Positions 36,186 to 45,864 of a stretch of 64,000 nucleotides of DNA are shown piece after piece; position 1 is the stretch's first letter, and each line of letters opens with the position of its first letter. The position numbers and the translations under genes were made by a program. Source of the DNA: Caenorhabditis elegans (taxonomy: Eukaryota; Nematoda; Chromadorea; Rhabditida; Rhabditidae); the NCBI RefSeq assembly GCF_000002985.6, contig NC_003279.8:11656001-11720000 (forward strand), in the 5' to 3' direction. Under the pieces are notes generated by a model. That model ran no database searches. It saw only the letters and a program-made list of their open reading frames with translations, and was not told the DNA's origin.

Positions 36186-37250
36186 CATATTATCAGAGGT
36201 TCCACTAAAAAGTAGATACTAAGAATGGTTTTTCAATGAAAAAATGGGCGAAACATTTTCACCAGTTTTCCAAAAAATCATAAGTCAGCCAGCTAACTAC
36301 ACAAACAAAAGGGTTGCGTGGCCGGAATACGGAAAAGATCAAAAAATTAGGAGAGACGCAGAGAAATCAAAGATTTTCAGCTGTCTACTTGCGATAGCTA
36401 CCATGGTAACCATTTAATACATATGATTAAGGCCAAACAACACTTTTTTTCGCTTTTTTTGTTGAATTAAAAAACGTGTTTGAATCATAGAGAAAGTAGG
36501 GGAGAGAAATGGAAAAACGTGAAAAATGAAAGAGAAAAAAAAACCAATGAAATTTGAACAGAAAACAGTGGTGATTCAGCAAATATACAAAATACAAAAC
36601 TACTTTTTTTTGAGTGACGTCACTTTTTATTGCGAAAGTTGCTCGGAAAGCTCAGAAATAATATCATAGAAGTTTTTGAGAACTTGAAAAAATTCGAAAA
36701 TTAGAAAATTAAATTGAAAAAAAAAAATTTTTCATAAAATTTTTAAAATTTTCTAATGGAAAATAATATATTTTTCAAAGGGTTTCTTAATTTTTTTTTG
36801 GAAATTTTTAGAGTTTTTTCCGTGTACAAAGGTTTTACAGGCTCAATTGGATTTTCTGAAAATTTCGAACAAAATTCATTTTTAATTTTTTTTTGTGTAA
36901 TTTGAAAATATTCCAATATTAAAAAAATATTTTAGAAGGTTTCTTGTATTTTCGGAGTTTTAAAGCATTTTTGAGAGAAAAAAATTGGAAATTTTCTGGA
37001 ATTTTTTTTCAGGGAAACAGGTTATTTTTCAGAGTAGATTTTTAGAAATTTAAAGAAATTTAACTATTTTCGTGCAATTTAAATTTTTTTCTTTAACTAA
37101 TATATTTTTAACAGAGCTTTTTTTCCATTTTGAGAATTTTATAGATTTTATGAGAAACACTTTTTTTTAGAAACACAAAACAAGTTTTTTTTCACTAATT
37201 TTTTTCCGAAACAAATATTGTCTAGACACAGGTACGCGGGTACCCATGAC
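36186..37250. repeat. Second, truncated copy of the 27357 element and flank
   Basis: Starts with the same inverted-repeat end (ATATTATCAGAGGTTCC), continues with ATGGTTTTTCAATGAAAAAATGG and TGAGTGACGTCACTTTTT, and matches 27357-28450 in order. Relative to copy 1 it has an added stretch at about 36385-36545. The right inverted end is not found before about 37250. Confidence 0.8.
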
Positions 37251-38660
37251 GAACAAAAACAACCCGATCAGATGCGATTTTTGACCCATCGCTAATTGGG
37301 CAATTTTTCTGCGGAACCGGTTTCAATTCTGTGGGGTAAATCTTTGCCTCTTTTTAATCTAAATAACAATTTAATTTTGGCAACACTTTTCTTTTTTTTG
37401 GATTAATTTTCATGTAAAATTTACAATTTAGGATTTAATTTTAATATTATTTTTTAAGAAAAAAATTGCAATGTTTTTGTATTTTTTCAGTCCGAAATTT
37501 GCAGAAAAAAATTCATTTTGAAAGTTAAAAAATCCTAACAAATCAGGAGAAAACAAATTAAAAACACTCGGAAGTTGAAAAACTAAAGAAAATAAATTCC
37601 ACAAAAAACTGGTCGAAAATGAGAAACATTTGTTTTGTTGTGGCTAAAAGAGCGTGAAACAAAGAGAGAGGGAGAGGACGCAGAGATAAAAAGGCACCTA
37701 GAGAGTGTTGGGGTGGTGAGAGACGCAGAGATGAAGAGGGAAAGGGAGGAGACTAGACACAAACATATGAGGAACACACGTTGCAGGGGTGTGTTCTGGT
37801 GTACTAAACCAAACGGGAAATTATTTTTTCAAGGTTTTTAATTAAAAGTAGACAAATGATATCTGCGCATTTCTGAGCATTTACCTTACTTGAGCCAGCA
37901 GAAATTTCAGAAAACAAATTTTTTTCCGATGCAAAATTTAACACTGAACATTTTGCTAGTTGAAAGTTTTTTGATATCTTTAGCCGTTTTTGAGATAATT
38001 TGGTTCAAAGTTTGAGGTGGAAGAGAGTGTGGGAGAGAGGAGACGCAGAGGGTTAGACACACTGCGTCTCCCCTCCCTCCACGCTATCTCGCGCTAAACT
38101 TTAAAACATTGTATCTCTGATACCGCTGAAGATATTTAAATTCTTTCAACTGAGGAAATACTTTAAAACTTATGAGCTTCACATTTTCAAAAGCAAAATA
38201 AAATAACACTTTGATAAAATAGTAGGATTTAGGGAAAATGCGGCAGACACTACTTGTTAGTGAGCAAATATTGGCGAGCGCTCATTTTTTGATATGTTTT
38301 TTCTTGTTTTACTGATGCTTGTTTAGGCCCTGAGCAAGAAAATTTTGCTCTAAAAATGTTAAAAAATGACGCCAGTGGAAGTAGAACAATTTCGAAACAG
38401 GAAAACTAATTTGAAATTCTTTTCATACCTGAAACATTTAAAAACATGCTTTTGTTTTTTGGCTTAATTTAAATTTCAAATGAGTCTAAAGTACGTAAAG
38501 TGAAGACTGTCTAGTTTTGGCAAACGAAAAATAATTTTGCAAGGCTGAAAATAGGGTTTGTAATCCTTTAAAAAACTATTGTTAAAAACTTTTATTTTTA
38601 CAAAATATTTAAAAAAAAATCATAATTGAAAACCCGTGAATAAAATGTATGTCATAAAAA
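37251..38660. other. Intergenic, no gene recognised
   Basis: AT-rich, with GAGA-rich patches carrying GAGACGCAGAG-type motifs (about 37675, 37720, 38042). The region 37900-38200 is an imperfect inverted repeat: an AAATTTTGCTAGTTGAAAG arm, a GAGACGCAGAGGG...CTGCGTCTCCCC centre and the reverse arm with TTCAACTGAGGAAATA. It relates to the repeat at 16500-16800 and looks like a small foldback element. Confidence 0.5.
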
Positions 38661-39485
38661 TTATAAATTGAAAAATCCCAAAATTGTCTGCTTCAGCTTG
38701 GTTATTTCAGATATTTTCAGTTCAAATCCGTCTTGTTTTGAACTTGCTAAGAAGCTCAGCGGAGCATTCAATGGGGATTCCGGTAGAACACACCAGCAAC
38801 GATGTTGGAAGCATTTTGGGATTTCTTGGATCTGAAAATTTGCTTTTTTTTAGACATTTTTTTGCACATTTTTTGCACATTTTTCCACATTTTTTGCACT
38901 TTTTTTGGACATTTTTTGCACATTTTTTGCACACTTTTGCACATATTTTGCACATTTTTGCACATTTCTTGCACATTTTTTGCAAATTTATGCACATTTT
39001 TTGCACATTTTTTGCATTTCGCCCCAAAAATATTCAAAATTCCGAGAACAATAATTTTTAAAATAATTTTTGAACACTAACAGTAGATATTCAACATTTA
39101 AGGTTTTTAAAATTTCCTACCAAACAGTTTTTTTCTTATTTGAAAATATGAATGTCTTTCTGTAATTTTGTAGTTTTTTTTTTTGAATTTCGCGCATATT
39201 TTTGATTGAAAAATTAAATAAATTAAGAATAAAAATCAATGAAAATATTTAAAGTTCCGCAGAGACTTTTAAAATTTTCTGAAAGAATTTAAAGAACTTT
39301 TTGTGAAAATTTGCAAATTTTTAAAAATAAATGCTCACCTTTCCAATTTTATTGCACCAATCCTTGCACAAAATCTCCGTCTTACATTTTGGCCGATCTC
39401 CACGCTTCAGCGGACCAATTATAGCTCCAGAATATTCGAAAATAACTAGAAATATCAGAAAAAATAGATAAATGTGTCTAGACAT
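38661..39485 (-). CDS. Secreted Cys-rich peptide, defensin-like (CS-alpha-beta pattern)
   Basis: A two-exon gene on the minus strand: 39485-39339 (49 codons, ending in GTGAGC) and 38831-38661 (56 codons plus TAA, preceded by TTTTCAG); 105 residues. A hydrophobic signal peptide covers about residues 1-21. Six cysteines at about 34, 40, 44, 56, 61 and 63 follow the order C...CxxxC...C...CxC (CKDWC, then CFQHRCWC), the arrangement of the CS-alpha-beta fold of defensins. About 42 residues follow the last cysteine, an unusual tail. The intron is filled by a GCACATTTTTT repeat. The sequence shows no target or activity; antimicrobial or signalling roles are both open. The pattern could still be chance, but signal peptide, splice sites and frame all agree. 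Confidence 0.7.
38855..39020. repeat. TTTTTTGCACA tandem repeat in the peptide-gene intron
   Basis: About 14 units of 9-13 bases (GCACATTTTT with variable T runs). Open frames on both strands across it, reading Cys/Lys/Asn-rich or Phe/His-rich, are artefacts. Confidence 0.92.
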
Positions 39486-39680
39486 TTATCCGATCAATAA
39501 TGTGAATTGAGGAGGAGGGAGGTGGAAAGTGTAAAAAACAGCGTCTGCTCCATCATCAGCTGCCATCTGTTCACAATAGAAACGTGTCAATTTAGTGTTG
39601 CTTTGTGTTCTTTTTCTATTGAAAAATGAAAAAAAAAACTGTGATAATGCAGCAGGTAGAAGTCAGAAAGTTAGACGCTT

Positions 39681-41943
39681 TCAAGCTGTCGGAGCAGCGT
39701 TCGGAGCATTTTTCTGCACAAAACTATTAGTCCGCATACTGGCTTCAATCGACGACATGTGTGACTCCGGAGCCAGAAATTTCAGTCTAAAAATTAAGTT
39801 TTTTTTGCAAAAACTTTTCAATTCTAAAAAAAATAAATAAATAACCTGAAAGTTTTAGCCAATTTTTCTCTGAAAATTCGCCGATAAACTGAGTTGCTCA
39901 GAATCATTGTGGAGCATTGGCACATTGAATGGGAAGCCATTAGAAAGGTCATGTTGGTGGCAAGTTCTGAAACTCAGAGCACATTTGGAGCATTTTATGA
40001 GCGCCGCCTACCTTGAAGATGAGTAGCTTCACCAATCACAATGAACAACATAATATTTTTGGGGATCACAATGAGCCCACCGGGCAGAGCCATTTGCATG
40101 CTCAAGCTGAAAAGAGCCGCCCGGTGCATGTTATAGGTCTGGGAGGACATGTGCTGGCGGAGACGCTGTAGAATTATCATTGTGTGAACACCAAGGTACA
40201 CACAGTACCTGAAACATTTTTAGAGGTAGGTATGTAGGTAGGCACGAGACAGGCGCGAGACAGGTAAGCAATTAGTAGCAGGTGGCAAGGCATGTAGGCA
40301 TATTATAGGCAGGTAGGCAAGCAAAAACAGTTTTGTAGGCGAGCATCAATGCACGTAGGGATGTTACATCGAGGTTTGTAGGCAAGCATAACTGAAAGGC
40401 ACGAAGGCAGGCTGGCAGACAAACGGATAATTTGTGGAATGGCATATAGGAAGTTACATAGGCAGGTTTACAAGCGGCAGTCAAATGGGTAGGCAAAACA
40501 GGTTCGGAGGTATACAGAAACTGCAGGCAAGTAGGTAGGCACGAGGCAGGCGCATAATCAAGTAGGCAGGAAAGCTTGAGACAATCAGCTATGTAGGTAT
40601 GCTGGTAGGCATACATATGATAGGTACGTGAGCAGGGGAAAGCTTCTGGGACGGCATTAGGCAGACTTTAAAAGGAATATTGGCGAGCTGGCAAAAGGCG
40701 GATAGGCAGGCCTGTAGGCAAGCAGGTAAACAATGTCTACCTATCATGACAGCCTCAAAACTCACCAAACAATGAAAAACACCCAAATCAAAGCTCCGAT
40801 CCCTGTCACAAACATCCATGGATTCTGGTGTGGATCGTAGGCTTCAAACCCGTCAAAAGCCATCCAAAACAGACATTGTGGGTAGTTCTGAAAATTTGAA
40901 GCTCAGCAGAAAATTAATGTTCCACTGTTGCCTACTTTCTTCACAAAATCATATTTTTGCTGGTAGGTCAGACTCGAGTTCCACATGGAAATTGCGGTGA
41001 AAAATGGGAAAATGTGAGTTATGAATAACAGAAGCTTGTTGAAATGCATCTTGCTCGACTGGTTCTGCAATGATTTTCAGATAAAACTCGGGCTTATAGT
41101 CTTGAAAACTTGATTAATCTGGACAGCTGCATTGTGGCGATATACGAAGCATGTGAGCCCGGCGGAGAGCTCGAAACAAAAAATCCCAACCCAAATGGAC
41201 ATACTCATATGGGGACTTATGAATTGTCCAAAAAATTCTCCAGTATTGTATCCACCGACCATTGGAAAGAAATAGAAGGCTGGGCAAACCCAGGACATGT
41301 AGATTTCTGTTACGAAGGATGCGGTCTGGAATTTTAAATTTTTTGAAGTCGGGTCCCACCACGAAAACTACCGTACCCTTTTTTTTATTTTCCAACCTAT
41401 ACAACATGGATGTTAATTTCAAGCTTTTTGCGTTAAAGTTTAATTTAAAAAAAAACTGGATGCCATAATTTTAGTTACTGTACAAAAATAGGGTCTTACT
41501 AGGAAAGCAACTGTTCCTGTTTGCGGTGAGACCCGTAAATTATTAAACTCGAAAGGTTTTTGACATGGTGTCAAATCAAAGCACATGATTCTAAATTGTT
41601 TAAAATTTTAACATCCAGAGTGCTCAAATACTGAAGCAACGAAATTTTTCAACACACGGGTAATTTTTCAACAGCACGAAAAAAACGATTACTACAGTAA
41701 TCCAAAAATCAAATTTGTAATAATTGTTCACATTTTAAAGGTCATATTGTAGTAAATCCAATAAAATATTATTTTCCCTCAAACCTGCATATAACAAAGG
41801 CAATACTTGTACCCAAACATTCCCGGCGACTGAAACCAAACCATATAAAACCCGATAGCGTTTACTGGAAGCGAAATTGCTCCAATAATGTGCAAAGTTA
41901 GCGTATAATAGGCTGGAATTGTAGGGGGACACGGTGCGGACAT
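39681..41943 (-). CDS. Serpentine chemoreceptor, Str superfamily, probably SRI class (copy 1)
   Basis: Seven-transmembrane receptor of the nematode chemosensory type. Exons, read downward: 41943-41785, 41325-41110, 41064-40936, 40887-40766, 40208-40012, 39966-39846 and 39786-39681; 1050 bases, 349 residues with no stops. Early motif PCPPTIPAYY, then LHIIGAISLP, FFPMVGGYNTG in exon 2 and RLRQHMSSQT in the third loop region; the Ser/Thr-rich tail ends NAAPTA. Exon 2 ends CAA|GTTTTC, a weak donor but placed exactly as in the partner gene. Intron 4 is filled with GTAGGCA-type repeats. The gene is the inverted paralogue of 43169-45178; their starts face apart, 1.2 kb from each other. Class assignment (SRI versus SRH) is from general resemblance. 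Confidence 0.9.
40209..40765. repeat. GTAGGCA repeats in receptor copy 1 intron 4
   Basis: Loose repeats of GTAGGCA, AGGCAGG and GTAGGTAGGC on + (TGCCTACC on the coding strand). The same coding-strand sense appears in introns 2 and 4 of receptor copy 2. Confidence 0.85.
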
Positions 41944-43168
41944 TTTCGAGTTCTAGGAGCTCAAAAAGTAGGCAAATTGATTTTATTGTCTCTGGGTTTG
42001 AATTCAAGACTCTACAGCTGGAACCAACTGCCTGATGGTGAGCCACGTTAAAAAATAATTTGAAAGATTAACATTTAGCAGGTGAAACTTCTGGGGGATT
42101 TCAGCAGAAGTGTGATCTTTGAGTATTGGCCGGAAGATTTGTTGTCAACTTTTATCAAAAACATGGTGCATCGACATGGAGTTCTCCAATTTTTTCGGAT
42201 TTATTCAATTTTTAAAAACTTTATTCAAAAAAACTGTTCTTTTCAGATAATCCCAACAAACTTAGCATCCTCAAGAAAACTTAGCATGCTCGGAATGTGC
42301 TCCGACAAAAATCTAAATATTTTCTCAATGAAGCTAATTAATTTCTAAAAGTTTTTATACATACTATTACAGCAAACAAGAACATATTAAAAAAAAAGAT
42401 TTCCCATGTAGGCTGGCACGCCTTGGAAGCCTGCCGTGCCTGCGTTCTGCCTATCGACTGTAACCTGGAATATTTCTTATTTTACATTAAACATGTTTAG
42501 GGTCAGGCATGCTTGTAGGCACAAGGCAGGCGTGGTAGGTTGCCTTCAGACACGGTAAGCTTAGGCATTTGGAGAATGTGCTCGCAGAGCCAAAAACCAA
42601 TTATTTTGACAATGTGGTTGTCAAAATAATAAGGTTGTCGGCCCAAGACGGAAAACTGTCTGAAATCAAATAAAATCGAGACCTGGCGAAACAATGTGCT
42701 CGCGGAGTCAAAAAGTTAAAGCTATTGTAACCAGGTTTTTTTTCGAAGTCAAATCAAAACTAGGCAAACTCAAAGGTGCTCAACCTTTCTAGGTATCAAA
42801 CAATCAGATTTGAAGCCACGGTGCACGTGTCCACGGAGCCCATTACCAATTTTTTTTTCAGATTTAGCTTTTGGACTCAAATTAAAGCTAACAACTCGCT
42901 AAACTCATAAATATTTCTTCAAACTTCAAACGTTTCCTCGTGTGATATCATTTAAAAATCTAAAAATAAAGTGCATAAACCTACGTTTTCAGGTGAAAAA
43001 ACATTGATCAAAAAAGCAAGAACCACGGTCGAAATTAGGTATAAAAGAGCAGTTTTACAATAATTTCTCTGGAAAACTTCACCTGTTTAGTGGATACAGA
43101 AAACCTCCCATATTTTCCTGATTTTCCATAACTAGATTCAGTGAAAATTCCAATTTTTCAGCTTCAAA
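41944..43168. other. Intergenic between divergent receptors
   Basis: About 1.2 kb that should hold both promoters. It includes a 13-base-arm hairpin (ATTATTTTGACAA, 5-base loop, reverse arm) at 42600-42630, GCTCGCGGAGCC-type words near 42578 and 42697, and CCTGCCGTGCCTGCG near 42431. No exon seen. Confidence 0.5.
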
Positions 43169-45178
43169 ATGGTTGCACCATGTCCTGAAATTATACCATT
43201 TTACTATACAACTACGCTACACGTGATAGCCACAATTTCGGTGCCAATAAATTTAATCGGGCTTTATATGGTTTGGTTTCAGTCTCCTGGCATGCAAGGC
43301 TATAAGTATTGTCTTTGCTATATGCAGGTAAGAGTTAAACTGCATTTTTGACATTTTCGTGGTGGGATCAATTTTTTTAAATTATTTTGAACCGCCTAGT
43401 TTCTGATAGACAGAGCTTTCATTATAGGTTTTGTGGTGGGACCATACTCTTTTTAACTCTTTTTTTAAAGCTACAACAATTTCAAATTCTTCATTTCAGT
43501 ACATTAGTACTACATTTCAGACCGTATCCTTCCTGACAGAAATCCACATGTCCTGGATATGTCCCGGCTATTATTTCTTCCCAATGGTCGGCGGATACAA
43601 TACCGGAGAGTTTTTCGGTCAATTTATCAGCTCCCACCTGAGCATGTCACTTTGGGTTGGCGTTTTTTGTTTTGAGTTGGCGGCTGGTCTGACATGCTTT
43701 GTTTATCGACATAATGCAGCTGCACAGATTAATCAGGTTTGGAGACTATTTTAGTAGCGCCTACTTAGTGCCTGTATGCCTACGTGCCTACCTCATGCTA
43801 TTCTCCCAACCCAGTTTCCTCATGCCTGCCTAATTGCCTACTGCCTGCCTACCTCTACCTATTGCATATGTGCCTATTCCCCGCTTATACAAATGCCCAC
43901 TCGCCTTGCCTACTTGCCTACCTACCTACCCCATTCATATCTGCCTACTCGCCTACCTGATGCATCTGCCTACCTTGCACCTATTTTACTACAAGCCTAA
44001 TTTGTGATTGTTTGCCCTCCGGCCTACCTTATGCCAATCAACATCGTTTCTATCTGCCGCCTCCGCCCTACCAAGTCTAAACGCCTATTCTATGCCTGTT
44101 TACATAATCGCCTAACTCACGCCTATCTACATACCTTTTTATCTTTTTCAGACCTACTCCAGCAAGCTCTACCTCGACAAATTCCTGCTATTCTTAACCC
44201 ATCTGTTTCCATTTTTCACGGGAATTTCTATGTGGTACTCGAAATTGACGTACCAGCAAAAATTCGAATATGTGAGACAGGTACTGAATATCCGAATAAG
44301 CTTTTTAGTGGACAGACCTGAAAATTTCAGAACTTTCCGCAGTGTTTAAGCTGGCTGGCTTTTGATGGATTCGAGGTTTATGATTATCATTTGAACAAGA
44401 TGATGGCTGTAACTGGAGTTGGAGCATTCGCATACGTTTTTATAATTGCATGGTAAGATACCTACATACCTACACGTGCCTACCTCGTACCTATTTGCCT
44501 ACCTCATTTTTGAGTGCCTACCGGCCTGTCTACTCCTAAAGTTTTTCTCTCCGTGAACACTTTTCATACTACCAGTAATCCAAATCCAAGCCTATTAGTT
44601 ATGAGGTAGGTAAGTAGGCATGATGTAGGCCGGTAGGCACAAAACAGGCACCTAGGTAGAAAATTTCCAGGTACTGTTTCTACCTTGGTGTCCACACAAT
44701 GATTATTCTTCAACGACTCCGTCAACACATGTCATCTCAAACCTTCCAAATGCACCGGGCGGCTCTTATCAGTTTAGCCATGCAAATGGTCATCCCCGGC
44801 GTATTCATCATAGTCCCATTGGACATTTGTATGACTGTAGTGATCACCGAGACCGTCGCCTTGCAAGGTACCTACCTCAAGCTGCCGGTTACCGATTTCC
44901 AAGAACTTACAGAATTCGCTACGGATACCATGTTCATGGTGGGATCCCATTCCATGTGTCAGTGCAGTGTTATGCTGTTGAGCAATTCCACGTATCGGCG
45001 GGTGTTAAAGGAGAAGATTTTTCGAGTATTGAGGTCTGCCTGCCTACATGCCTACCTACCAAAAAATTATTTTTTCAGACTTGAAATAATTGCAAGTAGT
45101 CAATTGGTCAGTTCAGTGGACCCAAGCATGCGAACAAATAGCTTTGTCAGAGCACAAGCGGCTACTCCGGTCGCCTAG
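43169..45178 (+). CDS. Serpentine chemoreceptor, Str superfamily, probably SRI class (copy 2)
   Basis: Partner of the gene at 39681-41943. Exons: 43169-43327, 43521-43736, 44152-44280, 44331-44452, 44671-44867, 44913-45033 and 45079-45178; 1044 bases, 347 residues, no stops. Exons 1-6 have exactly the same lengths as in copy 1; only the last differs, by six bases. For exon 6 I chose the acceptor CTTACAG (44912) over the nearer AAG because it reproduces copy 1's length. The start MVAPCPEIIPFYY and the FFPMVGGYNTG block match copy 1 almost exactly. Hydrophobic segments account for seven membrane passes. Introns 2 (43737-44151) and 4 are filled with GCCTACC repeats. Expected role: chemosensory GPCR in sensory neurons, from family knowledge. 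Confidence 0.92.
43750..44145. repeat. GCCTACC repeats in receptor copy 2 intron 2
   Basis: About 400 bases of TGCCTACC, ACTTGCCTACC and CTATGCC units, with a smaller patch in intron 4 (44461-44530, plus the reverse sense at 44600-44660). Pyrimidine-rich on the coding strand. Frames across it are artefacts. Confidence 0.88.
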
Positions 45179-45189
45179 ACGGTGGAGAA

Positions 45190-45600
45190 ACCTGTCTGTA
45201 AAAAAGGAAAAAAGCTGGTGGAAGCTGTCAGAAATTGTAGGAAGTTGGCAAAAGTTGGAGAAATCTGGAGAAAGTTTGCAGAAACCTAAAGAAAGCAGGA
45301 GAACGTCGCCAAAGTTTATTGGAAAATGGCGAAAGTTGACGAAAACTTACAAAAAAGCTGAAGAAAGTTGCTGAAGACTGTTGAAAAATTGCAAAACTCG
45401 GAGAAATAGGACCAAGTTGGCGTCAGAAATAGTAAGAAGGTTGTAGGAAATATTGAAAGAACTGGCAAAAGTTTGGCAGAAGCTATTGAAAACTGTGAAG
45501 TTCTTGAAAGCACCCAAAAACTTCTGAAAATTAGCGGCAATTTCTGAAGACTGTCGGAAGCCGGCGAAAATTGTCAGAAGCTGGCAAAATTTGAAAAAAA
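45190..45600. repeat. GAAGTTGGCAAAAGTTGGAG purine-rich repeat
   Basis: Degenerate units of about 17-20 bases (GGAAGTTGGCAAAAG, GAAGCTGTCAGAAATTG) directly after receptor copy 2. Almost free of C on +. Confidence 0.82.
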
Positions 45601-45792
45601 AAACGCTACAGACAATTGAAAATAGGTAAAATGTTGCCAAGCCAAATTAACCAAAACTCAAAGCATATCACAAAAAAAAACGATGTCAGAATTTTTTTCT
45701 GTATTTTGTATTTCAACATTAAATACTTTTCGTTCCACACATTTATTGCTGAGTTAGACCAGACCATTATTATTATCGATCGTCAAGTCGTT

Positions 45793-45818
45793 AGTGATAA
45801 GATTGGCGTGTTATCAGT
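45793..45818. promoter_or_regulatory. Paired GATA sites upstream of pgrn-1
   Basis: AGTGATAAGA on + and ACTGATAA on the minus strand (reverse complement of TTATCAGT at 45811-45818) lie about 50-70 bases before the pgrn-1 ATG. ACTGATAA is the preferred site of intestinal GATA factors such as ELT-2 in C. elegans, and progranulin is known in the worm intestine. Binding is inferred. Confidence 0.6.
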
Positions 45819-45864
45819 GTGCCCCCTTCATTCTTCATTCTCGTTCATCTTTTCCATCAAAATC

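Noticed and set aside
38722-39080. Frames on both strands with repeated Cys/Lys or Phe/His
   Set aside because: Produced by the GCACATTTTT repeat in an intron.
41077-41337. The + frame opposite receptor exon 2
   Set aside because: Shadow of the minus-strand receptor exon, which matches its paralogue residue by residue.
44901-44912. Nearer acceptor for exon 6 of receptor copy 2 (after CCAAG)
   Set aside because: It would add 12 bases; CTTACAG gives the same exon length and alignment as the paralogue.
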